A DNA stretch of 64,000 nucleotides from a bacterium (lineage in GTDB: Bacteria; Orphanbacterota; Orphanbacteria; Orphanbacterales; Orphanbacteraceae): positions 733,892 through 797,891 of the forward strand of contig JALGYY010000017.1 of the NCBI GenBank assembly GCA_025782575.1. Reading direction: 5' to 3'. The notes below the pieces were generated by a model. It had not been told where the DNA came from, did no database searches, and was given only the letters and a program-made list of their open reading frames with translations. The position numbers and the translations under genes were made by a program. Below, one piece after another: positions 32,638-41,992 of the stretch. The first letter of the stretch is position 1. Every line of letters begins with the position of its first letter.

Positions 32638-35204
32638 TGCCCATGCCGCAAGGGATTGGAAGGGCCAGCCGCGGCCGAACCGTGCTTGCGGCGATCTTTC
32701 TCGCTCTCGTGGTGATCCTTTTTTTCCGCGACGTCCTCGCCGGTCCCAACGTCTTCGTCACATCCAACATGTCGCGCTGGCTCCCCTGGAGAGCGGACTC
32801 CGCCATGCGCGATCTGGAACGCCCCTCATTCAGGGATGACTCTGCGGTTACCTACTATCCCCGGCGGGCGCACACGGACAGAGAATTCGCCGAGGGGCGC
32901 ATACCTCACTGGAATTCCTACAATCTCTGCGGCACACCTCATCTCGCCGACTTCCAGTCTTCCGTGTTTCATCCACTGAACCTCCTGCTTCAACGATTCG
33001 ACATCGCATGGGCAACCGGTTTCTTTCTCGCTTTTCACCTCTTTCTTGGAAGCCTGTTTCTGTTTCTTTTTCTTCGGTCTCTCGGCCTCAGCCCGGCGGC
33101 CGGCCTGATCGGATCCCTCGCATTTCTCTTTAACGCCTATTTCATGACCTATCTAGGCCACCCGGTTCATATCTCGACCGCATGCTGGACGCCGGCGCTC
33201 CTGCTTGTAGTCGGCCGAACCATGGAGGGGAAGAGCGGATTACTTCTGCCGCTGGTCGTCGCGATGCTCGTGTTCGGCGGGTTCCCCCAGACAATTCTCT
33301 ATACACTTCTGATCGCCGGAGCGTACGCATTGTTTCTCTGGATCGGTCTCCCCGTTTCCGAAAAGAGCGCCGGTGTCAAACGGTTGGTCCGGCTTCTGGT
33401 ATTTGTCGGCATCGGTCTCGGCCTCATGCTTTTTCAGCTTCTACCGACAGCCGAACTCGGTTCCCTCTCCGAGCGGCGGGCGATTCCGCTGTCCGTTATT
33501 CTCGAGAACCATCAGCCCGGTCCATGGTCGATCATCAGGTTCGTTCTCCCCGACTTCTTCGGGAATCCGGTTTCAGAAACCTACTGGCTCCAGGCATTTC
33601 GTGGACCGCTCCCCCACCCATCCGATCTGGGATTCGTAGGTTATGCCGGCGTGATTCCCCTCTTGCTCGCAGGGGCGGCCATCATCTTCTCCCGTCGCAG
33701 GCAGATTTTCTTCTTCGGCGGACTCTCCCTTCTTTCCATGCTCCTCGCCTTCTCGCCTAACCTGTACACCATTTATTACAAGGTGCTCCCGTTTGTGCGG
33801 TTCTCGTCCGAACTCCACCGCCTCCAGTTCCCCTTTCTCCTGGGCGTCGCCGTTCTTTCCGGATTCGGCCTGGACGCCCTTCTCCATCGAGCCGACCAGG
33901 GACGATGGAGAAGGCCAAGGCGTTTTCTCATTGCCGGATTGATCGCGGCCCCCCTTGCAGGAGCAGCCCTCCAATGGGGAGGGGGCCCTGTTCTCGAGTT
34001 CGCCCGCGAAGAGATCAGACTGAAGACAGAGGAATGCGGTGAGGGAGCGATGGCGCTCTCTCCGAAAGCGGCCAGGTTCTTCGACGACGGGTCCGAGACA
34101 TGGCTCCGTTTTCAGCGGAAAGGGATGATACGGTTTCTGATCTATCTGACAGTCGGATGCGGGGCACTGCTTGCCATCGCTCGCGGCGGACAGATTCGCA
34201 CAGCCGCGCTCATCGTTCTCATATTGATGACCACCGCGGATGGATGGCTCTTCGGAAGGCTTTACTATACCTCCCAACCACGCGAGACCATTTACCGGGA
34301 CCATCCTCTGCTCGAATTTCTTTCTTCCCGGGAGGAGCGGGGACGGATCGGGCGGTTGGCGCGCCACTACTTCCTCCCCTCCAACAGCGGGCTTCCTTAC
34401 GGTATCGACGACATCGCCGGGGTGAATGCTCTCATGCCTGCGGATTACGGCCGTATCTTCCGGTCGATCGACCCGGCGCTCTTTCCCGACGGCCGCCGCA
34501 TCCCCCCTTTTCGGTCTCCTGCTATACTTCGGCTTCCCATCTGGGATCTACTGAATATGCGTTACGTTCTCGTCGGGCCGACTTACGATCCGGACGATGT
34601 CGTGAGGGCGGCCAACATGGGGGCTTCGGACGCTGGTCGCTACACGATTCGCCGAAGATTCGAGTCACCTTTCCCGGACAACGCTTTCGCCCTGATTGAG
34701 AACAGGGCTGCCCTTCCGCGCGCTTTCCTCAGTCACTCCTATCGTGTGATGAACGATCGCGGTCAATTGCTTCGATTCATGACATCACCCCGGTTCGATC
34801 CTCGACGGGAACTGCTCCTGGAAGAGACCCCTCTGTTTCGTTCATCCGATCCCCCCGGCCTCCGCGCAGAGGATCAATGCACGATCATCCGCTACGATGG
34901 GGAGGAGATCGCCATCCGAACCGAGTCATCTGAAGACGGGCTTCTCTTCCTGAGTGAAAATTTCTATCCGGGATGGGAGGCGACGGTCGACGGCAAGCGG
35001 GTGGAAGTCATGCGTGCGAACTACACGTTTCGGGCAGTCCCGGTGCCGGCCGGTCAGCACGATGTGCTCTTCCGCTACCGGGCGGAGCCCTTCCGAAAAG
35101 GGCTTCTTCTTTCTGCACTCGCCCTGCTGCTCTATATAATCCTCGGGATGGGCGGCTGGTTGGTTCGCCGCCGTACGCACATGCGAAGCATTGAAACGGA
35201 TTGA
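32634..35204 (+). CDS. YfhO-family membrane glycosyltransferase-like protein
   Basis: An 856-residue polytopic membrane protein of the YfhO family. The first periplasmic loop holds DSAVTYYPRRAHTDREFAEG and RIPHWNSYNLCGTPHLAD, the acidic/aromatic signature of GT-C-like enzymes. About 12 helices follow, and then a C-terminal soluble beta domain (ENFYPGWEATVDGKRVEVMR, AVPVPAGQHDVLFRYRAEPF) and a last helix. In Bacillus and Listeria, YfhO-type proteins work with a GT2 to glycosylate lipoteichoic acid outside the membrane. Here the GT2 gene overlaps by ATGA. The sugar and acceptor in this diderm are unknown. Confidence 0.87.
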   Translation: MMPMPQGIGRASRGRTVLAAIFLALVVILFFRDVLAGPNVFVTSNMSRWLPWRADSAMRDLERPSFRDDSAVTYYPRRAHTDREFAEGRIPHWNSYNLCGTPHLADFQSSVFHPLNLLLQRFDIAWATGFFLAFHLFLGSLFLFLFLRSLGLSPAAGLIGSLAFLFNAYFMTYLGHPVHISTACWTPALLLVVGRTMEGKSGLLLPLVVAMLVFGGFPQTILYTLLIAGAYALFLWIGLPVSEKSAGVKRLVRLLVFVGIGLGLMLFQLLPTAELGSLSERRAIPLSVILENHQPGPWSIIRFVLPDFFGNPVSETYWLQAFRGPLPHPSDLGFVGYAGVIPLLLAGAAIIFSRRRQIFFFGGLSLLSMLLAFSPNLYTIYYKVLPFVRFSSELHRLQFPFLLGVAVLSGFGLDALLHRADQGRWRRPRRFLIAGLIAAPLAGAALQWGGGPVLEFAREEIRLKTEECGEGAMALSPKAARFFDDGSETWLRFQRKGMIRFLIYLTVGCGALLAIARGGQIRTAALIVLILMTTADGWLFGRLYYTSQPRETIYRDHPLLEFLSSREERGRIGRLARHYFLPSNSGLPYGIDDIAGVNALMPADYGRIFRSIDPALFPDGRRIPPFRSPAILRLPIWDLLNMRYVLVGPTYDPDDVVRAANMGASDAGRYTIRRRFESPFPDNAFALIENRAALPRAFLSHSYRVMNDRGQLLRFMTSPRFDPRRELLLEETPLFRSSDPPGLRAEDQCTIIRYDGEEIAIRTESSEDGLLFLSENFYPGWEATVDGKRVEVMRANYTFRAVPVPAGQHDVLFRYRAEPFRKGLLLSALALLLYIILGMGGWLVRRRTHMRSIETD

Positions 35205-35229
35205 CAGAATTTGGGCATTGCCCTAGCTT
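35201..35229 (+). promoter_or_regulatory. Promoter of the tRNA gene
   Basis: TTGACA (35201-35206) and TAGCTT (35224-35229) are spaced by 17 bases and end 35 bases before the mature tRNA. The -35 box overlaps the stop codon of the YfhO gene. Confidence 0.65.
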
Positions 35230-35264
35230 TAAGCGTCTGATTCGGGCAGAAACCGACAGACGAT

Positions 35265-35341
35265 GCCGGCTTAGCTCAGTTGGTTAGAGCAGCGGAATCA
35301 TAATCCGCGTGTCCGGGGTTCGAGTCCCTGAGCCGGCACCA
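35265..35341 (+). tRNA. tRNA with CAU anticodon (elongator Met or Ile2)
   Basis: A complete 77-base cloverleaf with encoded CCA. Acceptor stem GCCGGCT/AGCCGGC, D arm GCTC...GAGC, anticodon stem GCGGA/TCCGC with 7-base loop ATCATAA (anticodon CAT), and T arm CGGGG-TTCGAGT-CCCTG. CAU is shared by elongator tRNA-Met, initiator tRNA and tRNA-Ile2. The paired 1-72 end rules against initiator tRNA. Its neighbour is tilS, whose product converts C34 of tRNA-Ile2 to lysidine, so Ile2 is a real possibility. Confidence 0.95.
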
Positions 35342-35376
35342 TTCTCCCCCCCATCAACCCTTTCGGGTGGCAGTCC

Positions 35377-36771
35377 TTGGATATTCTTGATCAGATGATA
35401 CTGACGATCAGGGAGAGACTCCTCGTTCGTCCGGGCGAATCGATCGTACTGTCGCTCTCCGGTGGACCTGATTCCACATGCATGGCACATCTACTCGCGC
35501 GCATCCGCGGAGAGTGGAATCTGAAACTCCATTTCGCCCACTTCAATCACGAGCTGCGGGGGAGCGAATCAGAGGGAGATGAACGCTTCGTCCGAAGCCT
35601 GGGAAAGAGCCTCGGCGTCAGCACCACCTGCCGCGCACTCCCGATTCCCTCGAAAAGAAAACGGGGCGATTCGCTTCAGGCCCATGCCCGGACGCTACGC
35701 TACGAAGCGCTCGAAGAGATCCGGGCCGGGGGGGGATACGACCTCATCGCCACAGGACACACTCGAAACGACCGGGCGGAAACGCTCATCTATAACCTGC
35801 TTCGTGGAAGCGGGGTTCGCGGTCTGGGTGGAATTCCGATCCGTACGGGCCGGATCATTCGACCGATCCTTGAAATCGATCGTGCGGAAATCGAAAACTT
35901 TCTCTCCACCGAGAATCTCGAAAGCCGGGACGACTCGTCGAATCAGACTACCGGCTACGACCGGAACCGGATCCGGCACAATGTGATTCCGGAACTCGAA
36001 AGGATCATGGGGCGTGCGATTGTCAGCCCTCTTGTACGCACCGCCGAGATGGCGACCGATATTTCCGCTTTTCTGGAAACGGTAGCGCGGGGCTGGCTGG
36101 AGGAATCAGCCCGATTCGACGAAAAGCGGAGAGAATGGCGGATTCCTCCTGACAGCCTCCGTCAGCTTCCACGGGCGGTTGCTCGGGAAGTATTGCTGCT
36201 CGCCGGCCGGGATATCGCCGGCCATCGGAAAGGATTCTCATTCGAGGGAATCGAAAGGATCCTGCAGCATGAGCCTGGAGAAGAAGCGACGCGAGTCACT
36301 GTTTCCGGCGGGCTCGAAGTACGCTTCGATGGGACGGCGCTCCGTCTCGGGCCGGCCACCGGGGAGCCCGAGCCGTATGATGTCCCCATCAGCCTGATGG
36401 ATCGCGTGACCCTCCCGTGGGGTGGCACTATCGAGACCTGCAAGGTCCCGCGGGGGGAGAAGCATGAAAACCCCGCGGAGGCGGGTCCCTGGCGTGTGTT
36501 TCTGGACGCCGGCTCGATCGTGGGGAGCCTGCGTGTACGGAGTAGAGAGCCTGGCGATCGACTCCGACCGCTGGGAGCGCCTGGGTCAAAAAAACTGCAG
36601 GACCTCCTGGTTGATCGGGAGATCCCCCGTTGGGATCGTGATTCGATTCCGATAATTGCCGATGAAGCGGGTATCATATGGGTGGCCGGAGTGGAAATCG
36701 CTGATAGAATGAGATTAACTTCAAGAACGAGTGAGATCTTGGAGGTTGCCTATAATGAGGGGGATTGTTAG
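35377..36771 (+). CDS. tilS: tRNA(Ile)-lysidine synthase
   Basis: A 464-residue enzyme that attaches lysine to C34 of tRNA-Ile2(CAU) using ATP. The PP-loop SLSGGPDST is at 27-34, followed by LHFAHFNHELRG, GHTRNDRAETLIYNLLRGSG and YDRNRIRHNVIPEL, all typical. The C-terminal substrate-binding domains are complete (RSREPGDRLRPLGAPGSKKL, QDLLVDREIPRWDRD). The start is taken as TTG 35377; ATG 35395 is an alternative. It is placed 36 bases after the tRNA gene and 105 bases before ftsH, the common tilS-ftsH-folP order. Confidence 0.95.
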   Translation: MDILDQMILTIRERLLVRPGESIVLSLSGGPDSTCMAHLLARIRGEWNLKLHFAHFNHELRGSESEGDERFVRSLGKSLGVSTTCRALPIPSKRKRGDSLQAHARTLRYEALEEIRAGGGYDLIATGHTRNDRAETLIYNLLRGSGVRGLGGIPIRTGRIIRPILEIDRAEIENFLSTENLESRDDSSNQTTGYDRNRIRHNVIPELERIMGRAIVSPLVRTAEMATDISAFLETVARGWLEESARFDEKRREWRIPPDSLRQLPRAVAREVLLLAGRDIAGHRKGFSFEGIERILQHEPGEEATRVTVSGGLEVRFDGTALRLGPATGEPEPYDVPISLMDRVTLPWGGTIETCKVPRGEKHENPAEAGPWRVFLDAGSIVGSLRVRSREPGDRLRPLGAPGSKKLQDLLVDREIPRWDRDSIPIIADEAGIIWVAGVEIADRMRLTSRTSEILEVAYNEGDC

Positions 36772-36876
36772 GATGACTCGATTCGGAAGCTTCCCATTCC
36801 AGGAAGCCGATTCCTGTGAGCCGAGGCCCCCAGGTTCCTTGCAACCCACTCCACAGTTGAGTACGGAACTAAGACG

Positions 36877-39039
36877 ATGAAACGAATTCTGGGACTTCAC
36901 TGGCTCGAACGGTTGATTCACACGAGAGAGAATCCGATTCCCCCCGAGGGAGACGATCGGCGCGATCCGCCCGAACCGGAGGAACCGAAGAAACGCTGGA
37001 CCCCTCCCCCGCCACCGGGCAACAGGAAAGATCCCAAGAACGAGACGCCGCGCATGAACCGCACTATGCGGTCGCTGGCGCTCTGGGTCGTGCTGCTTCT
37101 CCTCGTGCTGACGGTCTACCGGATGTACAGCGGGACTAAGCCGGAAGAGGCGGAGATTCCTTACAGCCGCTTTATCGGGGAAGTGGAACAGGGAAATATC
37201 AGGCGCACGGTGATGATCGACCGGGAAGTTCACGGCATTTTCGAAACACCGATTCTGATCAACATCAGCGAAGGCCTTCCTCAGCGTGAAGTGGGCGCAT
37301 TCATAGTCTGGCTCCCGACAGTTGATCCGGATCTTCCGAAACTCATTCGCGAACATAACCCGAACGCCTCGATCAGCTCGAAGAGTGAGGGGATGAACTG
37401 GGTTTCCATCCTCATATCCTGGTTCCCCATTCTCATTCTTCTCGGGTTCTGGATTTTCATCGTTCGTCAGATGCAGACCGGTGGAAACAAAGCGTTTTCA
37501 TTCGGGAAGAGCAAAGCGCGGCTCCTCACCGCGGATCGCCCAAAAGTAACCTTTGATGACATAGCCGGAGCGGTCGAGGCGAAAGAAGAACTTCAGGAGA
37601 TCGTCGAGTTTCTCCGAAAACCGGACAAATATCAGCGGCTGGGGGGCAAGATCCCGAAGGGTGCGCTTCTGCTCGGCCGGCCGGGCACAGGCAAGACCTT
37701 GCTCGCGAAGGCGGTTGCAGGCGAAGCGGATGTACCGTTCTTCTCGATGAGCGGCTCGGATTTCGTGGAAATGTTCGTCGGTGTCGGCGCATCCCGTGTG
37801 CGTGATCTCTTCGAACAGGGGAAGCGGAATGCGCCCTGCATCATTTTTATCGACGAAATCGATGCGGTAGGACGTCATCGCGGCGCCGGTCTCGGCGGCG
37901 GGCATGACGAACGGGAGCAGACTCTGAACCAGCTCCTGGTCGAAATGGACGGATTCGAGTCGCAGGAAGGCGTGATTCTCATCGCGGCCACCAACCGTCC
38001 CGATGTCCTCGATCCCGCGCTCCTCCGGCCCGGACGGTTCGACCGGCAGATCGTCGTGGACATGCCTGACGTTCTGGGCCGGGAGGGAATCCTGAAAGTT
38101 CATACGAGAAACATACCCCTCTCTGATGACGTCTCGCTCAAGGTACTCGCCAGAGGAACCCCCGGACTCTCCGGCGCCGATCTCGCCAACATGGTGAATG
38201 AGGCTGCCCTCATGGCGGCCCGCCTGGATCGCAACAAAGTGACCATGGAAGATTTCGAGACGTCCAAAGACAAGGTGATGATGGGGATGGAGCGAAAGTC
38301 GCGTGTAATCTCGGTAAAGGAGAGAAAGGTAACGGCCTATCATGAGGCGGGTCACGCGATCGTGGCCGCGCTCCTTCCGAACGTCGATCCGCTGCACAAA
38401 GTTACGATTATTCCGCGAGGGCAGTCTCTCGGCGTCACGTATCTTCTCCCGTCCGACGAAAAGTACACAGCGTCGAAGGAGTATTGCGAGGACACCATCA
38501 CAATGAAAATGGGAGGCCGGGCCGCCGAAAAGATCATATTCAACGAGCTGACCAGCGGTGCGAGCCACGACATCAAGTCGGCCACCGAAATGGCCAGAAA
38601 GATGGTCTGCGAGTGGGGTATGAGTGACAAGCTGGGGCCTCTCTCTTTCGGTGAGCGGGATGAGCAGATCTTCCTGGGGCGTGAAATCTCCCAGCATCGG
38701 GATTACTCCGAGCATACCGCCGAGTTGATCGATCAGGAAGTACGCGCCATCGTAGACGCACAGTATGAGAGAGCCCATGGTCTGCTTACCGAAGCCAAGG
38801 ACCTTCTCATTCTTGTGTCGGATACACTGATCGAGAGGGAGATTCTGGATGGGGCGCAGCTCGCTCAGCTCATGCGCGGCGAAGAACTGGATGACCCATC
38901 GGTACCGAAACGATACGCCCCCCTCGAAAAGGAAAGGGCCGAAGAGGAGCTACCGGCTGATCCTGCACCGGAGCCCGATCGGAATACCGGCAAGCCGGAT
39001 AAGGACGCGCCTCCCTCCTCTTCCCCTGCGCCGGCTTGA
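36877..39039 (+). CDS. ftsH: Membrane-anchored ATP-dependent zinc metalloprotease FtsH
   Basis: A 720-residue inner-membrane AAA+ protease that degrades misassembled membrane proteins and regulators. Two membrane helices (about 66-82 and 176-197) bracket the periplasmic domain. Walker A is GRPGTGKT (267-274; usually GPPGTGKT), Walker B IIFIDEID, the second region of homology [20 protein letters not shown], and zinc motif HEAGH at 489-493. An unusual ~60-residue Pro- and charge-rich cytoplasmic extension ([20 protein letters not shown]) precedes the first helix; an internal ATG at residue 60 could be an alternative start. The acidic Pro-rich C-terminal tail is also long. It overlaps folP by TTGA. 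Confidence 0.96.
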   Translation: MKRILGLHWLERLIHTRENPIPPEGDDRRDPPEPEEPKKRWTPPPPPGNRKDPKNETPRMNRTMRSLALWVVLLLLVLTVYRMYSGTKPEEAEIPYSRFIGEVEQGNIRRTVMIDREVHGIFETPILINISEGLPQREVGAFIVWLPTVDPDLPKLIREHNPNASISSKSEGMNWVSILISWFPILILLGFWIFIVRQMQTGGNKAFSFGKSKARLLTADRPKVTFDDIAGAVEAKEELQEIVEFLRKPDKYQRLGGKIPKGALLLGRPGTGKTLLAKAVAGEADVPFFSMSGSDFVEMFVGVGASRVRDLFEQGKRNAPCIIFIDEIDAVGRHRGAGLGGGHDEREQTLNQLLVEMDGFESQEGVILIAATNRPDVLDPALLRPGRFDRQIVVDMPDVLGREGILKVHTRNIPLSDDVSLKVLARGTPGLSGADLANMVNEAALMAARLDRNKVTMEDFETSKDKVMMGMERKSRVISVKERKVTAYHEAGHAIVAALLPNVDPLHKVTIIPRGQSLGVTYLLPSDEKYTASKEYCEDTITMKMGGRAAEKIIFNELTSGASHDIKSATEMARKMVCEWGMSDKLGPLSFGERDEQIFLGREISQHRDYSEHTAELIDQEVRAIVDAQYERAHGLLTEAKDLLILVSDTLIEREILDGAQLAQLMRGEELDDPSVPKRYAPLEKERAEEELPADPAPEPDRNTGKPDKDAPPSSSPAPA

Positions 39040-39890
39040 CGAGCCCGGGCGCCCGACTCCGCTCCCACTGGAACTTACCCGATTCCCCGCCATCAACTGC
39101 CCTCATGGGCATTGTAAATGTCACACCTGATTCATTTTTTGACGGGGGGAAGTACGACTCCACGGAGACGGCTGTCGAACAGGGGCTACGTCTGGCATCG
39201 GAGGGGGCGCACATCCTCGACGTGGGGGGGGAATCCACCCGGCCCGGGTCCGGAGAAGTGAGCTACGAGGAAGAGATCGCCCGGGTCGTGCCCGTGCTTA
39301 AAGAACTTCACCGGCGAGCCGGAGTGCCACTTTCGATCGACACGAGAAAAAGCGCCGTTGCAGCGGCCGGAGTCAGTGCGGGAGCGCGTGTGATCAACGA
39401 TGTAACGGCATTGACTCATGACCCCGATCTCGCCCGAGTAGCGGCATCAAATGACACCGGACTCGTATTGAGTCACATTCGGGGTACCCCGAAAACCATG
39501 CAGAGTCAGCCGCATTACGACAATGTTTTGCAGGATGTAAGGGATGATCTCGCCCGCTCTCTCGACCTCGCGCTCCGTGCCGGAGTCTCGGAGGCGGGGA
39601 TCGCCATCGATCCGGGCATCGGTTTCGGCAAGACCCTCAAGCACAATCTCATATTGATTCGTCATCTTTTCGAATTGCGTTCCCTCGGCTTTCCGATATT
39701 GTTGGGGCCGTCCCGAAAGTCCTTCCTCGGGAGCCTGCTCGATCTTCCCGTGGAGAAGCGCCTGGAAGGAACAATTGCCGTTTGTACGTGGGCGGTCCAC
39801 GAAGGGGCCGATCTCCTGCGTATTCACGACGTCAAAGAAGTAGGTCGTGCGGTGCGGGTCGCCGAAGCGATTGCGGCGGAAGGAGTCTAG
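39036..39890 (+). CDS. folP: Dihydropteroate synthase
   Basis: A 284-residue TIM-barrel enzyme joining p-aminobenzoate to dihydropterin pyrophosphate in folate synthesis. Signatures are MGIVNVTPDSFFDGGKYDST, ILDVGGESTRPGSGEVSYEE, LSIDTRKSAVAAA, GARVINDVTAL, IDPGIGFGKTLKHNL, GPSRKSFLGSL and IHDVKEVGRAVRV. Translation starts at a TTG that overlaps the ftsH stop; there is no closer ATG before the essential motif at residue 24. pabB at 50.7 kb would supply its p-aminobenzoate precursor. It ends two bases before cdaA. Confidence 0.96.
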   Translation: MTSPGARLRSHWNLPDSPPSTALMGIVNVTPDSFFDGGKYDSTETAVEQGLRLASEGAHILDVGGESTRPGSGEVSYEEEIARVVPVLKELHRRAGVPLSIDTRKSAVAAAGVSAGARVINDVTALTHDPDLARVAASNDTGLVLSHIRGTPKTMQSQPHYDNVLQDVRDDLARSLDLALRAGVSEAGIAIDPGIGFGKTLKHNLILIRHLFELRSLGFPILLGPSRKSFLGSLLDLPVEKRLEGTIAVCTWAVHEGADLLRIHDVKEVGRAVRVAEAIAAEGV

Positions 39891-39892
39891 AG

Positions 39893-40705
39893 ATGGATCA
39901 CATTCAGTTCCGTATTTACGATGTGATCGATTTCGCGATCGTCTGGCTCCTGCTGTTCCGGCTGCTCCGCGTGGTCAAGGGAACCCGCGCTTCGCAGATG
40001 TTTCTCGGTCTCGCCATCATCTATCTCTTTTCGACTTTGGCCGATACATTCCAGCTCACAGGGCTGAACCGCATCTTTTCCAGCCTGAAAACTGTCTGGC
40101 TCGTCGCCTTCGTGATTCTCTTTCAGCCCGAGCTCCGCCGCGCCCTCTCTCAAGCGGGTCAGTTTCGAATCTTCAGGTATTTTCTTCGTATACAGGCCGC
40201 GGAGGTTCTGGAAGAGATCGTAAAAGCCGCCAAGGTGATGTCACGGAAGAGGATCGGAGGACTGATCGTGGTCGAAAGAGCGGCGGCGCTCCGTAATATT
40301 ATCGAGACGGGACACCGTGTGGATGCCAGGGTTACCGCCGAGATCATCGTCACGATATTCACCAACTATTCGCCCCTTCATGATGGCGCGATTGTCGTTC
40401 GTGATGAAACGCTCGTCGCGGCCGGCTGCATTCTGCCACTTTCCCAGGACCGCTCTCACGGCGTTCAATACGGAACGCGCCACAGGGCTGCCATCGGCAT
40501 GACCGAGGAAACCGATGCTGTCGTTGTCGTAATCTCCGAGGAAAGCGGGCGTATGTCGATCGCTTATCGGGGCAAGCTCGGTACATGCTCGGACGACAAT
40601 GACCTTCGTGAGTCTCTCTTCAGCATCATGCGGACTTCTCCCCGGGACGAAGGAGCCTCGAAGGATCCCACTCCCGTCGATAGCCAGCAGACGACCAGAG
40701 CCTGA
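39893..40705 (+). CDS. cdaA: Diadenylate cyclase CdaA (c-di-AMP synthase)
   Basis: A 270-residue membrane-bound enzyme that condenses two ATP into cyclic di-AMP. Three hydrophobic segments in the first 80 residues (DFAIVWLLLFRLL, MFLGLAIIYLFS, TVWLVAFVILFQ) are followed by the DAC domain with the substrate motifs DGA (164-166, in YSPLHDGAIVVRDE) and RHR (196-198, GTRHRAAIG). AAGGAG lies seven bases before the ATG. The folP-cdaA order is common. It shows that this organism uses c-di-AMP signalling; no ybbR gene follows. Confidence 0.95.
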   Translation: MDHIQFRIYDVIDFAIVWLLLFRLLRVVKGTRASQMFLGLAIIYLFSTLADTFQLTGLNRIFSSLKTVWLVAFVILFQPELRRALSQAGQFRIFRYFLRIQAAEVLEEIVKAAKVMSRKRIGGLIVVERAAALRNIIETGHRVDARVTAEIIVTIFTNYSPLHDGAIVVRDETLVAAGCILPLSQDRSHGVQYGTRHRAAIGMTEETDAVVVVISEESGRMSIAYRGKLGTCSDDNDLRESLFSIMRTSPRDEGASKDPTPVDSQQTTRA

Positions 40706-40718
40706 GGCTCACTCCGCT

Positions 40719-40982
40719 CCCCCCCTTCGAGCCATCCGGTCTTCCTCCAGAGAGAAGCTGCGGGACTCCTTTCGTCGTCCCTCGCCGGCTCGCACGGCCG
40801 GCCCATTGAATTCTGGAATTCTGGGGAATTCTGGGGACACAATACTTAATTCCTTCGCTCCGTTATTTCTGAATTAAGTATTGTGTCCCCAGAATTCCCC
40901 AGAATTCCAGAATTCAACGGGTCCCACCGGCCTCGGCTCGCTAGTTCTCTCTGGAGGAAGACCGGATGGCTCGAAGGGGGGG
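40719..40982. repeat. Family A nested palindromic repeat, copy 3
   Basis: Perfect outer arms of 38 bases (40719-40756 and 40945-40982) enclose perfect inner arms of 47 bases (40806-40852 and 40871-40917) with the core GGGGACACAATACTTAA. Between them lies the GC-rich module seen in copies 1 and 2. The right end touches the TGA stop of the nitrilase gene (40983-40985). The outer arms share no obvious sequence with those of copy 2, yet each is self-complementary. Confidence 0.92.
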
Positions 40983-41783
40983 TCAGACAAGATCCCCGAA
41001 AAGATCGATCCGCCTGTCACGCGTCCAGTTGTTCCGCCCCGTGACATCCTTGTCTTCGGCAAGACGGGGATCGATTTCAACGAGACCGACGTGGTCTCCA
41101 TCTGGGGGGGCACTTACCAGTATCTGTCCCCCGGGATCCACGACCTGGCTCATGCCGATGAACGAGAGTGACCGATCTCCACGCTCATCCCTCCCGGTAC
41201 GGTTCGCCGTGATCGCGAACAGACGGTTTTCCAGACACCGCACTTTCATCGCTTCCGGGCAATGGGGTAGAACGAGATTGGAGGGGTGACAGATTATTGT
41301 CGCTCCCCGGAGAGCCAGAAGCCGGGCAACTTCCGGGTAGTACCAGTCGAAGCAGATCATCATGCCGATCAGCGTGCCCGCCGCAGGAACCGGTTCGAAA
41401 GGCGAATCGCCAGGGACGAACCAGTCCTTCTCGTCCAGGAACAGGTGGGCCTTGCGATAGATATGCGAGGATCCGTCCGGCCTGACGAGAGCGCACGAGT
41501 TATACACCTGGTCGCCGCTTCGTTCCGCGAAACCGCCAACGATCACGGCATTGAGATCAAATGCCATCTGAGTGAAACAATCTGCGGTCGGTCCTCCGGG
41601 GAACGCTTCCGCGAGATCGAACACCTCATCACGACTTTGAAAGAGATACCCGGTCGAGGCCAGTTCCGGGAGAACGAGGAGATCCGCTTCTCCCGCCTGG
41701 TTCGCGGCGAGATCCTGCATGGCTCGCAGATTCGAGGAAACCTCACCGAATCGGGGCTCGAATTGCAGGTAGGCGGCTTTCAT
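40983..41783 (-). CDS. Carbon-nitrogen hydrolase (nitrilase superfamily)
   Basis: A 266-residue amidase-type enzyme with the Glu-Lys-Cys triad visible: Glu40 (VLPELAS), Lys111 (IYRKAHLF) and Cys144 (MICFDWYYPE). It also has the family arrangement LENRLFAITANRTG. This is the subgroup of N-carbamoylputrescine amidase and omega-amidase-like enzymes, but the substrate cannot be read from sequence. The ATG at 41783 is chosen (GGAGGAG upstream) over an in-frame upstream start at 41807. It is monocistronic, ending against a family A repeat. Confidence 0.9.
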   Translation of the reverse strand: MKAAYLQFEPRFGEVSSNLRAMQDLAANQAGEADLLVLPELASTGYLFQSRDEVFDLAEAFPGGPTADCFTQMAFDLNAVIVGGFAERSGDQVYNSCALVRPDGSSHIYRKAHLFLDEKDWFVPGDSPFEPVPAAGTLIGMMICFDWYYPEVARLLALRGATIICHPSNLVLPHCPEAMKVRCLENRLFAITANRTGRDERGDRSLSFIGMSQVVDPGGQILVSAPPDGDHVGLVEIDPRLAEDKDVTGRNNWTRDRRIDLFGDLV

Positions 41784-41992
41784 TAGACTGAGTCTCCTCC
41801 CCCCCAAACTACATCTTTTCCATTGCAGATCGCAACATCTGGATGCACAGCGATCACGGCAGAATTAGAAACATTGATCCTATTCGGTTGATAAGCGGTA
41901 TAAATCAGTGAGGATAGGATTGGGATCATAACGTCGGTTCGGGCACGGGACTTGCGTCTCTTGAATCTCGACACCCTCTCGAGGAGTTGGTG

